Source: Paenibacillus sp. CC-CFT747 | GTDB taxonomy: Bacteria > Bacillota > Bacilli > Paenibacillales > NBRC-103111 | Assembly (NCBI GenBank): GCA_030323305.1 | Contig: CP106741.1 | Span: forward strand, 2,418,501 to 2,482,500 | Reading direction: 5' to 3' | Length of the DNA stretch: 64,000 bases | Part shown: piece after piece, positions 19,296-28,808 of the stretch | Layout of the letters: every line of letters begins with the position of its first letter | How positions within the stretch are numbered: the stretch's first letter is position 1 | Made by a program: the position numbers and the translations under genes | Notes under the pieces: generated by a model | What the model was told of the DNA's origin: nothing | What the model saw: the letters and a program-made list of their open reading frames with translations, nothing else | The model's database searches: none

Positions 19296-20258
19296 TTGAA
19301 GAAGCATGCCTCCTTGCCGGTGGTGCAGGCGGGTCCCGTGTCCCGCACGGGAAGCTCGGTCGTCGTCAAACGGCTTCGCCGCAACTGGGACCTGTATCTG
19401 CTGATTCTGCCGGTCCTGGTCTTCTTCGTTATATTCGAGTACGTGCCCATGTACGGGGTCCAGATCGCCTTCAAGAACTTCATTGCCACCAAGGGCATTT
19501 GGGGAAGTCCGTGGGTCGGCTTCCGGCACTTCGAGCGGTTCTTCGAAAGCTATTATTTCTGGAGGCTTATCACGAACACGCTTGGCATCGGGCTGTACCA
19601 GCTGGTGGTTGGCTTTCCCGTTCCGATCCTGCTCGCCCTGATGATCAACGAGGTGCGGTCGAAGAAGTTCAGCCGTTTGGTCCAAACGGTTACGTATGCG
19701 CCGCATTTTCTATCCACGGTGGTTCTGGTCGGTATGCTGTACATCTTCCTGTCGCCCCAGACGGGGCTTGTGAACCTGATGCTTTCCTGGTTCGGCGGCA
19801 GCCGGATCGATTTTCTGACAGAACCCGCCTGGTTCAAAAGCGTCTATGTCCTCTCGGGCGTGTGGCAGCAGATGGGATGGAGCTCCATCATCTACCTGGC
19901 GGCGCTGACCGGCATCGACCCGCAGCTGCATGAAGCGGCACGGGTGGACGGGGCGACCCGCTGGCAGCGGATCTGGCACGTCAACCTGCCGGGCATTCTG
20001 CCGACGATCACCATCCTGCTCATTCTGCATATGGGCACGCTGCTCAGCGTCGGGTTCGAGAAGGTCTATCTCCTTCAGAACTCGCTTAACATGACGGCTT
20101 CGGATGTCATCGCCACCCATGTGTATCACAAGGGGATCATCGACGGGCAGTACAGCTATTCGGCGGCCGTCGGGCTTTTTAACTCGGTCATCAATTTCAT
20201 TCTTCTTATATCCGTCAACCGGATCGCCCGGAAAATGAACGGAACGAGTCTATGGTAG
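19296..20258 (+). CDS. ABC transporter permease, LplB/YtcP-type
   Basis: Intact 320-residue inner-membrane permease. TTG 19296 is preceded by AGCAGGTGAG. Six predicted TM helices and the EAA loop EAARVDGATRWQRIWHVNLPG (residues about 210-230), which docks the ATPase. The start LLILPVLVFFVIFEYVPMYG is characteristic of the LplB group, which imports complex oligosaccharides. First gene of a B-C-A operon with no ATPase gene, so a shared MsmX-type ATPase is expected. Confidence 0.88.
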   Translation: MKKHASLPVVQAGPVSRTGSSVVVKRLRRNWDLYLLILPVLVFFVIFEYVPMYGVQIAFKNFIATKGIWGSPWVGFRHFERFFESYYFWRLITNTLGIGLYQLVVGFPVPILLALMINEVRSKKFSRLVQTVTYAPHFLSTVVLVGMLYIFLSPQTGLVNLMLSWFGGSRIDFLTEPAWFKSVYVLSGVWQQMGWSSIIYLAALTGIDPQLHEAARVDGATRWQRIWHVNLPGILPTITILLILHMGTLLSVGFEKVYLLQNSLNMTASDVIATHVYHKGIIDGQYSYSAAVGLFNSVINFILLISVNRIARKMNGTSLW

Positions 20259-20268
20259 GAGGCAGACC

Positions 20269-21153
20269 ATGAACAATCAGACCACGGGGGATAAAATCTT
20301 TGACGCGGCCGTTCATACGGCCTTAGCGGTCATCTGCGTCATCGTGCTGTACCCGCTGTTCTTCGTCCTGATCGCTTCCTTCAGCAGCCCGGACACGGTT
20401 ATGCGAGGAGAGGTATGGCTCTGGCCTAAGAACATCAGCTGGATCGGGTATACCAAAATTTTTAACAATAACGAGATTCTGTCCGGCTACTTGAACACCA
20501 TTCTCTACACGGTCGTCGGAACGTCCATTAACCTTATCCTATCGGTAGCGGCCGCTTATCCGCTTTCGCGCAAGGATTTCTACGGACGCGGGATCATTTC
20601 CGTCCTCGTCGTCTTCACGATGTTCTTCAGCGGCGGAATGGTTCCGGCTTATCTGCTCGTCAAGCAGCTCGGCATGCTCAATACGATGTGGGCGCTCATC
20701 ATTCCGGGAGCCGTCTCCGTCTATAACATTCTGATCATGCGGACGTTCTTTCAGGAAGGCATCCCGTACGAAATGCAGGAGGCGGCCTCCATTGACGGCT
20801 GCTCCAACCTGGGGACGCTTGTCCGCATCGTGCTGCCGCTGTCCATGCCCATCCTCGCTGTCATGATTCTGTTCTACAGCGTGGGCCACTGGAACGCTTA
20901 TTTTAACGCTCTGATGTACCTGAATGACCGGGCGAAATATCCGCTTCAGCTGTTTCTCCGGGAGATTCTGATCCAGGGGCAGATGCAGGAGATGGTAGGG
21001 GTAGGGGACAACTCCAATGCCCGCAATGTGATGGAAGGCGAAGCGATCAAGTATGCCCTCGTCATCGTAGCGAACCTGCCGGTTCTTGTGCTGTACCCGT
21101 TCCTTCAGAAGTATTTCGTGAAGGGCGTCATGATAGGGGCCGTCAAAGGGTAG
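20269..21153 (+). CDS. ABC transporter permease, LplC/YtcP-type
   Basis: Intact 294-residue permease, 10 bases after the first permease and preceded by AGGAGG. Contains the LplC features LYPLFFVLIASFS, the EAA loop MQEAASIDGCSNLGTLVRIVLPLS and the C-terminal FLQKYFVKGVMIGAVKG, which is typical of the family. Forms the heterodimeric channel with the upstream permease. Confidence 0.88.
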   Translation: MNNQTTGDKIFDAAVHTALAVICVIVLYPLFFVLIASFSSPDTVMRGEVWLWPKNISWIGYTKIFNNNEILSGYLNTILYTVVGTSINLILSVAAAYPLSRKDFYGRGIISVLVVFTMFFSGGMVPAYLLVKQLGMLNTMWALIIPGAVSVYNILIMRTFFQEGIPYEMQEAASIDGCSNLGTLVRIVLPLSMPILAVMILFYSVGHWNAYFNALMYLNDRAKYPLQLFLREILIQGQMQEMVGVGDNSNARNVMEGEAIKYALVIVANLPVLVLYPFLQKYFVKGVMIGAVKG

Positions 21154-21158
21154 GAGAT

Positions 21159-21191
21159 TTTCTCGCCAACAAAGTTACCGCATAAGGCACT
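21159..21191. repeat. MITE-like repeat, partial copy 3 (right half only)
   Basis: TTCTCGCCAACAAAGTTACC followed by GCATAAGGCACT matches the right third of copies 1 and 2. The left inverted-repeat arm is absent. It begins 6 bases after the permease stop, in the gap before the binding-protein gene. Confidence 0.6.
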
Positions 21192-21292
21192 AGGTCCTTG
21201 CAAGCGAATCCTCTCCTGAAGGCTCGCGATCAGCTCCGCCGGCTGTTCAGGGGAAGCCATAGATTCACAATCACAATAGGGAGGCCAAACAA

Positions 21293-22923
21293 ATGGAACG
21301 AGCGAGAAAATGGGGAGCGGCCGCGTTAACGGTAGCGTTGACAGGCGGTCTGCTGGCAGGCTGCGGCAAAGGAGGAGACGGAGCGGAAGGCAAGCCGGCG
21401 GACGGAGGCAAGGAAGTGGCGAATCTGAACCCGTCGGGCTTTCCGATCGCGAAGGAGCCGATCAACCTGACGTTCTTTACGGGCAAGGCGGCCACGAACG
21501 GCAACAACTTTGAGGAAACGCTGGTGTGGAAGGAGTATGCGAAGAAGTCGGGCATCAACGTGACCTTTCAGCTCGTGCCATTCGAGAATTTAACGGAGAA
21601 ACGCAACCTTGCGCTGGCGGGAGGCGACTATCCCGATGCGTTCTATTCGGCGCGGGTACCCGCCACCGACCTGATGAAATACGGGGCGCAGGGAACGTTT
21701 ATCAAGCTGAACGACCTGATCGACCAATACGCGCCGAATTTTAAGAGGCTGCTGGAGAAATACCCCGATCTGAAGAAGGGGCTCACCATGCCCGACGGCA
21801 ACATCTACTCCTTCCCGTCCTTCTACAGCCCGGATTTCCTGCCGATGCTCATCGGAACGCCGCTCTGGGTGAAGAAGGACTGGCTCGACAAGCTGAACCT
21901 GAAGGAGCCGACGACGACAGACGAGTTCTATGCGTATTTGAAGAAGGTCAAAGAGACGGATCTTAACGGGAACGGCCAGGCCGACGAAATTCCGTATGCC
22001 GGCGAGGGCATCAACCCGCTGTTCGATCAGATCAAGGGCGCCTGGGGCTTCGGTAACCGCGGGCTGGGGCACAAATTTGTGGATGTGGATCCGGCCACGA
22101 ATAACCTGCGCTTCTTCCGGACCGATCCGAAGTATAAAGAGGTTATCGAGTATGTAAGGAAGCTCTATGCCGAAGGGCTGATCGACAAGGAGATTTTCAC
22201 GACCAAGACGGCGGCTCTGTACGCCAAGGGACAAACCGGGATTTTCGGATCGACGATCAACCCGAGCCCGGTTACCCAGATCAACCAGCCGGGCTACATC
22301 GGGCTGGGCGCTCTGAAAGGGCCGCACGGCGACCAGCTGTACACCCATGTGAAGGTTCCGGCCGTCTGGCCGGGGCGTTCGTCATCACCGACAAGAACAA
22401 ATATCCCGAGGCGACCGTGCGCTGGATGGACTACTTCTTCGGAGATGAGGGGGCTACCTTCTATTTTATGGGCCTCGAAGGGCAGACGTACCGCAAAACG
22501 GCGGACGGCAAGCTGGAGTTCGTGGAGAGCATCACGAAGAATCCGGAGGGGCTGACGATGGACCAGGCGCTGGCCAAGTCCATTACGTGGCTCGGCGGAA
22601 GCTATCCCGGCTATGTGCAGGAGAAATATTTCAAAGGCTCCGAGACCTTGCCGGGCAACATCGAGGTCGGCCAGAAGGCCGAGCCGAACAAGCTGAAGGA
22701 GCTGTGGAACAACTTCAACTTTACGGAAGAGGAGAACGAGTTCCGCTCGACCGTCGGCACGGATATTCAGAATTACATCGGGGAGATGGAGGCCAAGTTC
22801 GTGACCGGCGCCGCTCCCATGTCGGATTGGGATAAATACACGGCGGCCGTTCAGAAGATGGGAGTCGACCAGTACATGAAGATCTACAAACAGGCCTACG
22901 ACCGTTACAAGAACAGCAAGTAA
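21293..22923 (+). CDS. Extracellular solute-binding lipoprotein (LplA-type), frame broken once
   Basis: About 543 residues. ATG 21293 begins a lipoprotein signal with LLAGCGK at the cleavage site (residue 24). The body is the large LplA-type binding protein (EETLVWKEYAKKSGINVTFQLVP; DLNGNGQADEIPYAG, a calcium-binding-like DxNxNxxxD loop). One missing G in the GGGG near 22374 breaks the frame; repair reads PAVWPGAFVITDKNKYPEA. Third gene of the importer operon. Substrate probably an oligosaccharide. Confidence 0.87.
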
Positions 22924-22933
22924 CGAAGAAGGG

Positions 22934-22978
22934 GAGCGGACCGGTTCAGTCGGATCGACTGGAGGGCCGCTCTCTTTT
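22934..22978 (+). terminator. Rho-independent terminator
   Basis: Outer stem GAGCGG with CCGCTC, inner stem CAGTC with GACTG, then TCTTTT, 10 bases after the binding-protein stop. Confidence 0.7.
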
Positions 22979-23120
22979 CGTGGGAAGAAGCGGACCGAAG
23001 GGCCCGAATGTAAAAAATGCATACGGCCGAAGAACCTGCCTATGGACACCGGACGAGCCGTATTCTAAAGTGAGGACAGGGGCCCCTTCATGACATCCAT
23101 CAAAGGAGTTGAAATGAGGT

Positions 23121-25508
23121 ATGGCTTTGTCCGCATGGACACGACGGATGACCCTCATCCGGTTTCTTATTCTTCTGACCCTGTTATCGGCCGGACTTCC
23201 CCTATCTTCGGCCACTGCAGCCTCAGACTCCCCGTCCTCTTCGGGGAAGGGGCTTAAGCTGAAGGTCATGTCCTACAACATCAACAACGGACGGGGAACG
23301 GATGGAGTTAACGACCTGGCCCGCATAGCGGACGTGATCCGCGGCTCCGGTGCCGAGGTTGTCGGGCTTCAGGCAGTGGACCGGTTCTACTCCAGCCGAA
23401 GCGGGTATGAGGACCAGGCCAAGAAACTGGCGGAGCTGCTTGGGATGCATTATGCCTTCGGAGCTACAGTGGACCTGGATCCGGAGCCCGGAAGGACCGA
23501 GCGGAGGCAGTTCGGCACCGCCATCCTCAGCAAGTACCCGATCCTGTCTTCGAATTTGAATCTGCTGTCCCACTCTGGAACGGAGAAAAGGGCACTGTTC
23601 GAGGCTTTGCTTGATGTTAATGGAACGAAGGTCCGGTTCTATACGACCCATATGGACACCTCGGCTTCCGTCCGGTTAACCGAAGCCGGCGAGATCGCTT
23701 CCCTTATCGGGTCGAGAACGGAGCCGGGGATCGCGGCCGTTTACGCCAACGCCCTTCCGGGAAGCCCGGAGGTGCAGAGGCTGCTCGGCACCTTGGCCGA
23801 CTCCTTCTTCGATCAAAGCACGGCCGGAACCACGCCCTCGTATCTGCCTACCAAGAGGGTCAGCTATCTTTTGTCTACGCCGGAATGGGAGCTGGGCGAG
23901 GCCCGGGTGATCTCATCCCTGGCCTCCACCCATCTTCCGATTGTGAGCGAGCTGACCCTGAATCCGGACGCCCGGCTTCATCCCGATCTGAAATCGCTCG
24001 CGTATGCCGATCAAACCATTACGGAAATGGCGGGGAATGCTTTGAAGGTAAAGCTTAACGGATATTATACGAACGGAACGGTCCGGGACGTAACGGAATG
24101 GGCCGCTTACCACAGCAGCCGCCCGGAGGTGGCGGACATTACCGCGCCGGGTGTCATCCAGACGAAGGCCGCCGGGGTTTCCGTCATTAAGGCGGTCTAC
24201 GGAGGGCAAACCGCGGAGCTTCCGCTCACGGTGTACCTCACCCGCAACGCGGATCTGGAGACGCTTCTCGTAGACGGGAAGCCGATTAAGGAATTTGCGG
24301 CCGACCGGCTGTTCTACGAGCGGATTCTTCCGGACGGCGCGGTCCGCGTCCCTAAGGTTACGGCTGAGGCGGCCGACCCCAATGCCCGGGTGACTGTCTA
24401 TGCCCCGAATGCCGTTCCCGGGAATGCCTATGTGGTGGTGACGGCGGACGACGGGACCACGACCAAGGAATACCGGCTCTCCTTCACGAAGCAGAAGGGC
24501 GAGGAGCATGTTCCTTTTAAGGTAATGTCGTTCAATATTCATCATGGGGCGGACGCCGGCAATGTCTATGACCTGGAGAGGATCGCCGCCGTCATCCGGG
24601 AATCCGGAGCGGACCTTATCGGGCTTCAGGAGGTGGACCGGTACTACTCGAGCCGGAGCAACAATGAAGACACGATCGCCAAACTGGCGGACATGCTCGG
24701 CATGCACTACGCCTATGGCGCCAATCTGGACAGGGAGCCGGCCGCGCCGGGCCAGCCCCGCAGCCAATACGGGACGGCGGTGCTGAGCAAATACCCGATC
24801 CTCTATGAAGAGAATCACCTCTTGACGAGCTACGGCCAGGAGCAGCGGGGCCTGCTGGAAACGAGGGTGGAGATCGAAGGCACCCCCGTCACCTTCTATT
24901 CCACCCACCTCGGACTGGATGCCGCCCAGCAGAAGGTTCAAACCGAGGAGCTGCTTGCTATTACGGGGAGCCGGTCCGGAGCGCAGATTGTGGTAGGGGA
25001 CTTCAACGCGAAGCCTGAGACCCCGGACATGAGGATGATGGCGCAGGCCTTCCAGGAGCCTTTCGTGGACAGGCCGGATGCGTATACGTTCGATGCCGAA
25101 GCCCCAAGCTCCAAAATCGACTACATCTGGGCGAACGAACAGGTGCTCGTCGGAGACCGCTCGGAGGCCCAAGTCATCGACACCCAAGCGTCCGATCACC
25201 GTCCGATTATCAGCACCCTGTATGTCAAACGCGCGCCTCAGAAGCCCGTCTCGCTAGCGCTGGATCCGCAGGAGTGGCAGGCCCAACCGGGAGAAATGGT
25301 TCCGATTAAGGCTATCCTGACCTACGAGGACGGAACGACCCGCGAGGTGACCGACTCGGTGAAGTTCGCCCATACCCAGGGCTCCGTCGCTTCGGTTAAT
25401 GCGCACGGAATCGTTAAGGCCCACCGGCCCGGAACCGCCGCCATTACGGCGGTGTACGAAGGGCTCAGGGCGGAGTTGAAGGTCAACGTGACAGGGGAGC
25501 GGAAGTAA
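23121..25508 (+). CDS. Secreted protein with two EEP (endonuclease/exonuclease/phosphatase) domains and Ig-like domains
   Basis: 795 residues, intact. A signal peptide (residues 1-35) is followed by EEP domain 1 (about 48-290), Ig-like/cadherin-like repeats (about 300-465), EEP domain 2 (about 470-700) and a Big2-like Ig domain (about 705-795). Domain 2 keeps the catalytic set: FNIHHG, the metal-binding Glu in LQEVD, DFNAKP and SDHRP. In domain 1 the same positions read LQAVD, YANALP and STHLP, so Glu and both Asp are lost. Probably an extracellular phosphodiesterase with a dead regulatory or binding copy. The SD AAGGAG is 13 bases from ATG 23121, a little long. Confidence 0.8.
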   Translation: MALSAWTRRMTLIRFLILLTLLSAGLPLSSATAASDSPSSSGKGLKLKVMSYNINNGRGTDGVNDLARIADVIRGSGAEVVGLQAVDRFYSSRSGYEDQAKKLAELLGMHYAFGATVDLDPEPGRTERRQFGTAILSKYPILSSNLNLLSHSGTEKRALFEALLDVNGTKVRFYTTHMDTSASVRLTEAGEIASLIGSRTEPGIAAVYANALPGSPEVQRLLGTLADSFFDQSTAGTTPSYLPTKRVSYLLSTPEWELGEARVISSLASTHLPIVSELTLNPDARLHPDLKSLAYADQTITEMAGNALKVKLNGYYTNGTVRDVTEWAAYHSSRPEVADITAPGVIQTKAAGVSVIKAVYGGQTAELPLTVYLTRNADLETLLVDGKPIKEFAADRLFYERILPDGAVRVPKVTAEAADPNARVTVYAPNAVPGNAYVVVTADDGTTTKEYRLSFTKQKGEEHVPFKVMSFNIHHGADAGNVYDLERIAAVIRESGADLIGLQEVDRYYSSRSNNEDTIAKLADMLGMHYAYGANLDREPAAPGQPRSQYGTAVLSKYPILYEENHLLTSYGQEQRGLLETRVEIEGTPVTFYSTHLGLDAAQQKVQTEELLAITGSRSGAQIVVGDFNAKPETPDMRMMAQAFQEPFVDRPDAYTFDAEAPSSKIDYIWANEQVLVGDRSEAQVIDTQASDHRPIISTLYVKRAPQKPVSLALDPQEWQAQPGEMVPIKAILTYEDGTTREVTDSVKFAHTQGSVASVNAHGIVKAHRPGTAAITAVYEGLRAELKVNVTGERK

Positions 25509-25573
25509 CCCGCTTCCGCTAGTAAGGCTTCGTCATGCCGAATCTCCCTGGAGTTGGGGGTAAATGACAAAAG

Positions 25574-25607
25574 AAACGGTCATCTGGAAGAGCGGATGGC
25601 CGTTTTT
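25574..25607 (+). terminator. Rho-independent terminator
   Basis: Stem AAACGGTCAT with ATGGCCGTTT (one wobble) followed by a T-run, about 65 bases after the EEP gene. Confidence 0.75.
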
Positions 25608-25624
25608 GCTGTTTCGAAACGTTA

Positions 25625-26275
25625 TTAATAGTTCATTAATTTTGCAACGATTTTTTCAAATATAGGATCTCTCAAATCAATGCCTTCGCTATTCGTTCCC
25701 TTACTCCAATCAAAAATATCTACGAATGCAGCCTTCTGCCATTTGTTAATTAAATCATTAAAGTTCATAGCAATTTTCGTTCCATGAATGAATGGTCCTC
25801 CGTCCATAACATCATGTTCTAAGAATACTATAGCTCCTTCTTGTTTCATGTCCAAGCAGAATGCGTCTCCATTTGAGAATCTCAAAATGGGGAGCCAGTT
25901 CCCCCAATCCATAACGAGCGACTGGAAACCTTTATTTACAAGTAACTCATCGTAATTTTCTTTGGCTTCTTATACGATAGATATCATCTCATCGTACATT
26001 TCAAGCACTTCACTTGTTGAAAGAAGGACAAATTCGCCACGAGTACACTCCTCACCAAATACTTTAGGCTCAACCACACTCCAATTAAATGATAGGCTGG
26101 ATGCCTCATATAGGTAGATGTCTCTTAACGGTTTAGGAACCGGGAAGCTAATGCTTTTTTCAAATAGGATTAATTCCTCTTCACTAAGTGGTTTGGTATA
26201 GGTGAAATTATTAATTGTCACACTATTTTTCTTTAACTTACTAATAAGATCATTTATCAGGCTAATTAAAGTCAT
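25625..26275 (-). pseudogene. SMI1/KNR4 family protein interrupted by an in-frame stop
   Basis: Two open stretches, 26275-25970 and 25912-25625, lie in the same minus-strand frame. They are separated by a TAA at 25972-25970 and join into one 216-codon protein. The N-terminal part has the SMI1/KNR4 pattern (PLSEEELILFEKSISFPVPKPLRDIYL), the later part WGNWLPILRFSNGDAFCLDM and VFLEHDVMDGG, typical of the fold. Members are often immunity proteins against contact-dependent or polymorphic toxins. Base composition is visibly AT-rich against its neighbours, suggesting transfer. Unlike the other broken genes this is a stop without a frame change, so decay or a substitution error is possible. No toxin gene is adjacent. 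Confidence 0.65.
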
Positions 26276-26522
26276 AAAGCGTTACTCCTTTCATCCAGTA
26301 ACCTATCATTCTTCCATCTTTCTGCAAGAAATCCTCCTTTAACATTGGATGGCTCAAACTACACTCAGTAGAGCCGTGAGTAAGGCCTCTAAATACCAAA
26401 ATCTCCCCAGGGAAAATTTTACCTAAAGGTTAAGGGACCCTTAGCCGATATTAATAAAGGGTTGGAAAAGTAACCCAAATTATGCCGTCTCTTGGGTACG
26501 GCGAACAGAAGGAGAGAGATCA

Positions 26523-27149
26523 TTGACGCAGACCGTAGTCGTTGAGAAAATTTCGGGTATTATTGCCGGCGAGCTGGCAAGAGTTAAACAAACCAACCGG
26601 TTCTTCGCGGAGTTCCCGCAAACCGCCAAGCCGGAGGATTTTAAGTGGTGCGTGCACCTCTATCACCTGTCCAAGCATTTCGGAGAACTCCTTAAGCTTC
26701 GCTGGGAAAGATTCCCCGACGTCGATCACGACGTGTTCTCCACCCATTATGAGGAAGAGAAGGACCACGCCCAAATGCTCCGCAAGTGGATGATGGACCT
26801 GGGCCTTGAGGATCCGGAGCTCTCCCAGCCGAACTATGAAACCGAGCACTTCATTTCCCTGCAATACCGGGCGGTCGCTTCCATGAGCGAGAACCTGTCG
26901 CTGCTCATCGTGAACAGCACATCGGAAGGCTTCGCCCATGCGGTTTACCTGCACGCTACGGAAATCCTGAAGAAATCCGGATTCGAGAACCTCGAATACT
27001 GGGAAGTGCACTGCGAAGCCGATGAAGAGCACAGCAACGTGTACCACCTGATCAAGGACATGAGCGATGCCGAACTGCAGGAAGCCGAGCACCTCGTAAG
27101 ATATACGTGCGATACACTGGACAAAATGCTGAATTCGTGGTTCGCCTAA
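26523..27149 (+). CDS. Heme-oxygenase-like (iron-containing redox enzyme/TenA-fold) protein
   Basis: Intact 208-residue, all-helical protein. TTG 26523 follows AAGGAGAG. Acidic/His motifs spaced over the helices (HLYHLSKHFGE, HYEEEKDHAQML, EVHCEADEEHSNVYH) fit the heme-oxygenase-like diiron oxidase or PqqC/TenA superfamily. I would expect an Fe-dependent oxidase, but the substrate is unknown. No signal peptide. A small unknown gene follows 19 bases later and shares the terminator, so they form a two-gene unit. Confidence 0.6.
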   Translation: MTQTVVVEKISGIIAGELARVKQTNRFFAEFPQTAKPEDFKWCVHLYHLSKHFGELLKLRWERFPDVDHDVFSTHYEEEKDHAQMLRKWMMDLGLEDPELSQPNYETEHFISLQYRAVASMSENLSLLIVNSTSEGFAHAVYLHATEILKKSGFENLEYWEVHCEADEEHSNVYHLIKDMSDAELQEAEHLVRYTCDTLDKMLNSWFA

Positions 27150-27168
27150 GAGAGGAGCAGAAGAGCAG

Positions 27169-27621
27169 ATGAATTTCGAGGACAAGTTTATTTACCATGT
27201 TGACCGTGAGAACGGAGTGCTGTCCTGGCAGGTTAGAGAGATGCTGACGGTGGAGGATGCTCTGAAAGCAGGCGAGCTGATCAAGCTCAACCTGGCTACG
27301 CTGGATCAGGCCAAGCTGCTGGTGGACAACCGGTTTATGCAGAAGAACGGACGCCCGCTGGTATTCACGCCTGAGGTGAACACGATTTGGGAAGGCGTGC
27401 AGGGAGAGGTCCTGCCCAAGGTCACCAAATGTGCCGTCCTGTGCAGCGGCGCCATCATGAAAATGCAGATGGACCGTATTGCCCGCGCTTCCGGCATGAT
27501 CGAAGTGCTGAAGAGCTTCTGGAACGATGACAACGACACCATGAAGAAAGAGGCGTACCAGTTCCTCGGCATCGCCTCCAACGAGCTGGTCGATGCTCAC
27601 GCGATGAGCGTACCATCCTAA
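27169..27621 (+). CDS. Uncharacterised small cytoplasmic protein
   Basis: Intact 150-residue protein; ATG 27169 follows AGAGGAGCAG. It reads as a compact alpha/beta protein (EMLTVEDALKAGELIKLN, then QAKLLVDNRFMQ, then KCAVLCSGAIMKMQMDRIA). The pattern faintly resembles STAS/SpoIIAA-like domains, but I do not recognise the family with confidence. Its only context is the diiron-oxidase-like gene upstream. Confidence 0.55.
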   Translation: MNFEDKFIYHVDRENGVLSWQVREMLTVEDALKAGELIKLNLATLDQAKLLVDNRFMQKNGRPLVFTPEVNTIWEGVQGEVLPKVTKCAVLCSGAIMKMQMDRIARASGMIEVLKSFWNDDNDTMKKEAYQFLGIASNELVDAHAMSVPS

Positions 27622-27633
27622 GCTTCCCGAACG

Positions 27634-27693
27634 AAAAATGCCTTCGCCGGCCCATGCAGATTAGCTGCACGGCCGGACGGAGGCATTTTTTAT
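27634..27693 (+). terminator. Strong Rho-independent terminator
   Basis: A long stem (AAAAATGCCT... with ...AGGCATTTTT, interior GGCC pairing and TGCAG/CTGCA top) ends in TTTTTTATT. Closes the two-gene unit. Confidence 0.85.
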
Positions 27694-27762
27694 TGTAGGA
27701 AGGAGGGGAAGGGGAGGGGCAGGCCCCGTTCGGACTTGAGCATAGGACGTGTGATCAAGCTT

Positions 27763-27810
27763 GTAAAATTTTTTTTCAAAGATTATTGACTAATATGAAA
27801 TTTATTATTA
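27763..27810. promoter_or_regulatory. Two-part operator upstream of murQ
   Basis: Half-sites GTAAAAT (27763) and TGAAATTTATT (27796) are 33 bp apart, exactly as at 35466/35499 upstream of the RpiR gene. The second half-site lies between the -35 and -10. Inferred binding site for the cluster's RpiR regulator. Confidence 0.5.
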
Positions 27811-27814
27811 TGAT
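27786..27814 (+). promoter_or_regulatory. Promoter of murQ
   Basis: TTGACT at 27786-27791 and TATGAT at 27809-27814, spacer 17 bp, 38 bases before the murQ start codon. Confidence 0.65.
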
Positions 27815-27852
27815 GAATTCAGGTCCCAAGGCAAGTGGATAGGAGGATAGCG

Positions 27853-28767
27853 ATGGATGAATATCTGTCGGGGTTAACTACAGAGACGATAAATGAGAGA
27901 ACGAAGATGATCGATGAGTGCTCGACAGAGCAGATGCTCCGCTTGATGAATGAACAGGATGCACTGGTTCCCCTTGCGGTGGCAGCTCAAATTCCGCAAA
28001 TTGTGAAAGCGGTTGATCTTCTGCACGAGAAGCTTCGGAACGGCGGCAGAATGTTTTACGTGGGAGCGGGTTCTTCCGGCCGAATCGGCGTACTGGACGC
28101 GTCCGAATGTCCCCCGACCTTCGGCACCGACCCCCAGCTGGTGCAGGGTCATATCGCAGGAGGCGATGTGGCGCTTAGAGAGGCCGTCGAAGGATGCGAG
28201 GATGACGCAGCCGAAGGAATCGCCCTCATCGAACGGATCGGAGTGACCGATAAGGATGTGGTCATCGGCATTACCGCCAGCGGAAGCGCCCGATTCGTCA
28301 TTGCAGCCCTCAAAAGGGCGCAGGAGATCGGCGCCGTTACGATCGGCGTTGTGAATAACGCCAATTCCAAGTTGGAAGCATACTGTCATGTATGTATCGC
28401 GCCTGTTGTCGGTCCGGAGGCCATCATGGGCTCCACGAGATTGAAAGCGGGTACGGCGCAGAAGCTAGTGCTGAATATGCTGACTACCTGTACGATGGTC
28501 AAGCTCGGAAAGACTTACGACAATCTGATGGTGGACCTCAAGGCCAGCAATATCAAGCTCGTTGACAGGTCGGTCCGCATTATTAAAGAGGTAACCGGAG
28601 TGAGCGATGATACGGCAGCCGCCTATCTGAACAGAGCCTCCATGAATTGCAAGCTGGCCATCATGATGATCAAGACCGGCCTCGACGCGGCAGAAGCGCA
28701 GAGATGGCTGGACCAAAGCGGAGGCAGGCTGAAGACGGCCATCCGCACCTACCATAAGGTTGTATAA
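27853..28767 (+). CDS. murQ: N-acetylmuramic acid 6-phosphate etherase
   Basis: Intact, 304 residues. ATG 27853 was chosen because AGGAGG lies 6 bases upstream; the in-frame GTG at 27835 has none. The SIS domain carries the MurQ signature FYVGAGSSGRIGVLDASECPP (about residues 65-85), HIAGGDVALREAVEG with the catalytic-region glutamate, and GITASGSARFVIAAL. It cleaves the D-lactyl ether of MurNAc-6-phosphate, giving GlcNAc-6-phosphate and lactate in the cytoplasm. First gene of the amino-sugar recycling cluster; the ABC importer follows after 41 bases. Confidence 0.93.
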   Translation: MDEYLSGLTTETINERTKMIDECSTEQMLRLMNEQDALVPLAVAAQIPQIVKAVDLLHEKLRNGGRMFYVGAGSSGRIGVLDASECPPTFGTDPQLVQGHIAGGDVALREAVEGCEDDAAEGIALIERIGVTDKDVVIGITASGSARFVIAALKRAQEIGAVTIGVVNNANSKLEAYCHVCIAPVVGPEAIMGSTRLKAGTAQKLVLNMLTTCTMVKLGKTYDNLMVDLKASNIKLVDRSVRIIKEVTGVSDDTAAAYLNRASMNCKLAIMMIKTGLDAAEAQRWLDQSGGRLKTAIRTYHKVV

Positions 28768-28808
28768 CAGTTTTTATACAATGTAAAAGACAATTGGGAG
28801 GTTCGTAC

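Noticed and set aside
23913..25199. 428-codon minus-strand frame under the EEP gene
   Set aside because: Antisense shadow. The plus-strand protein has two aligned EEP domains.
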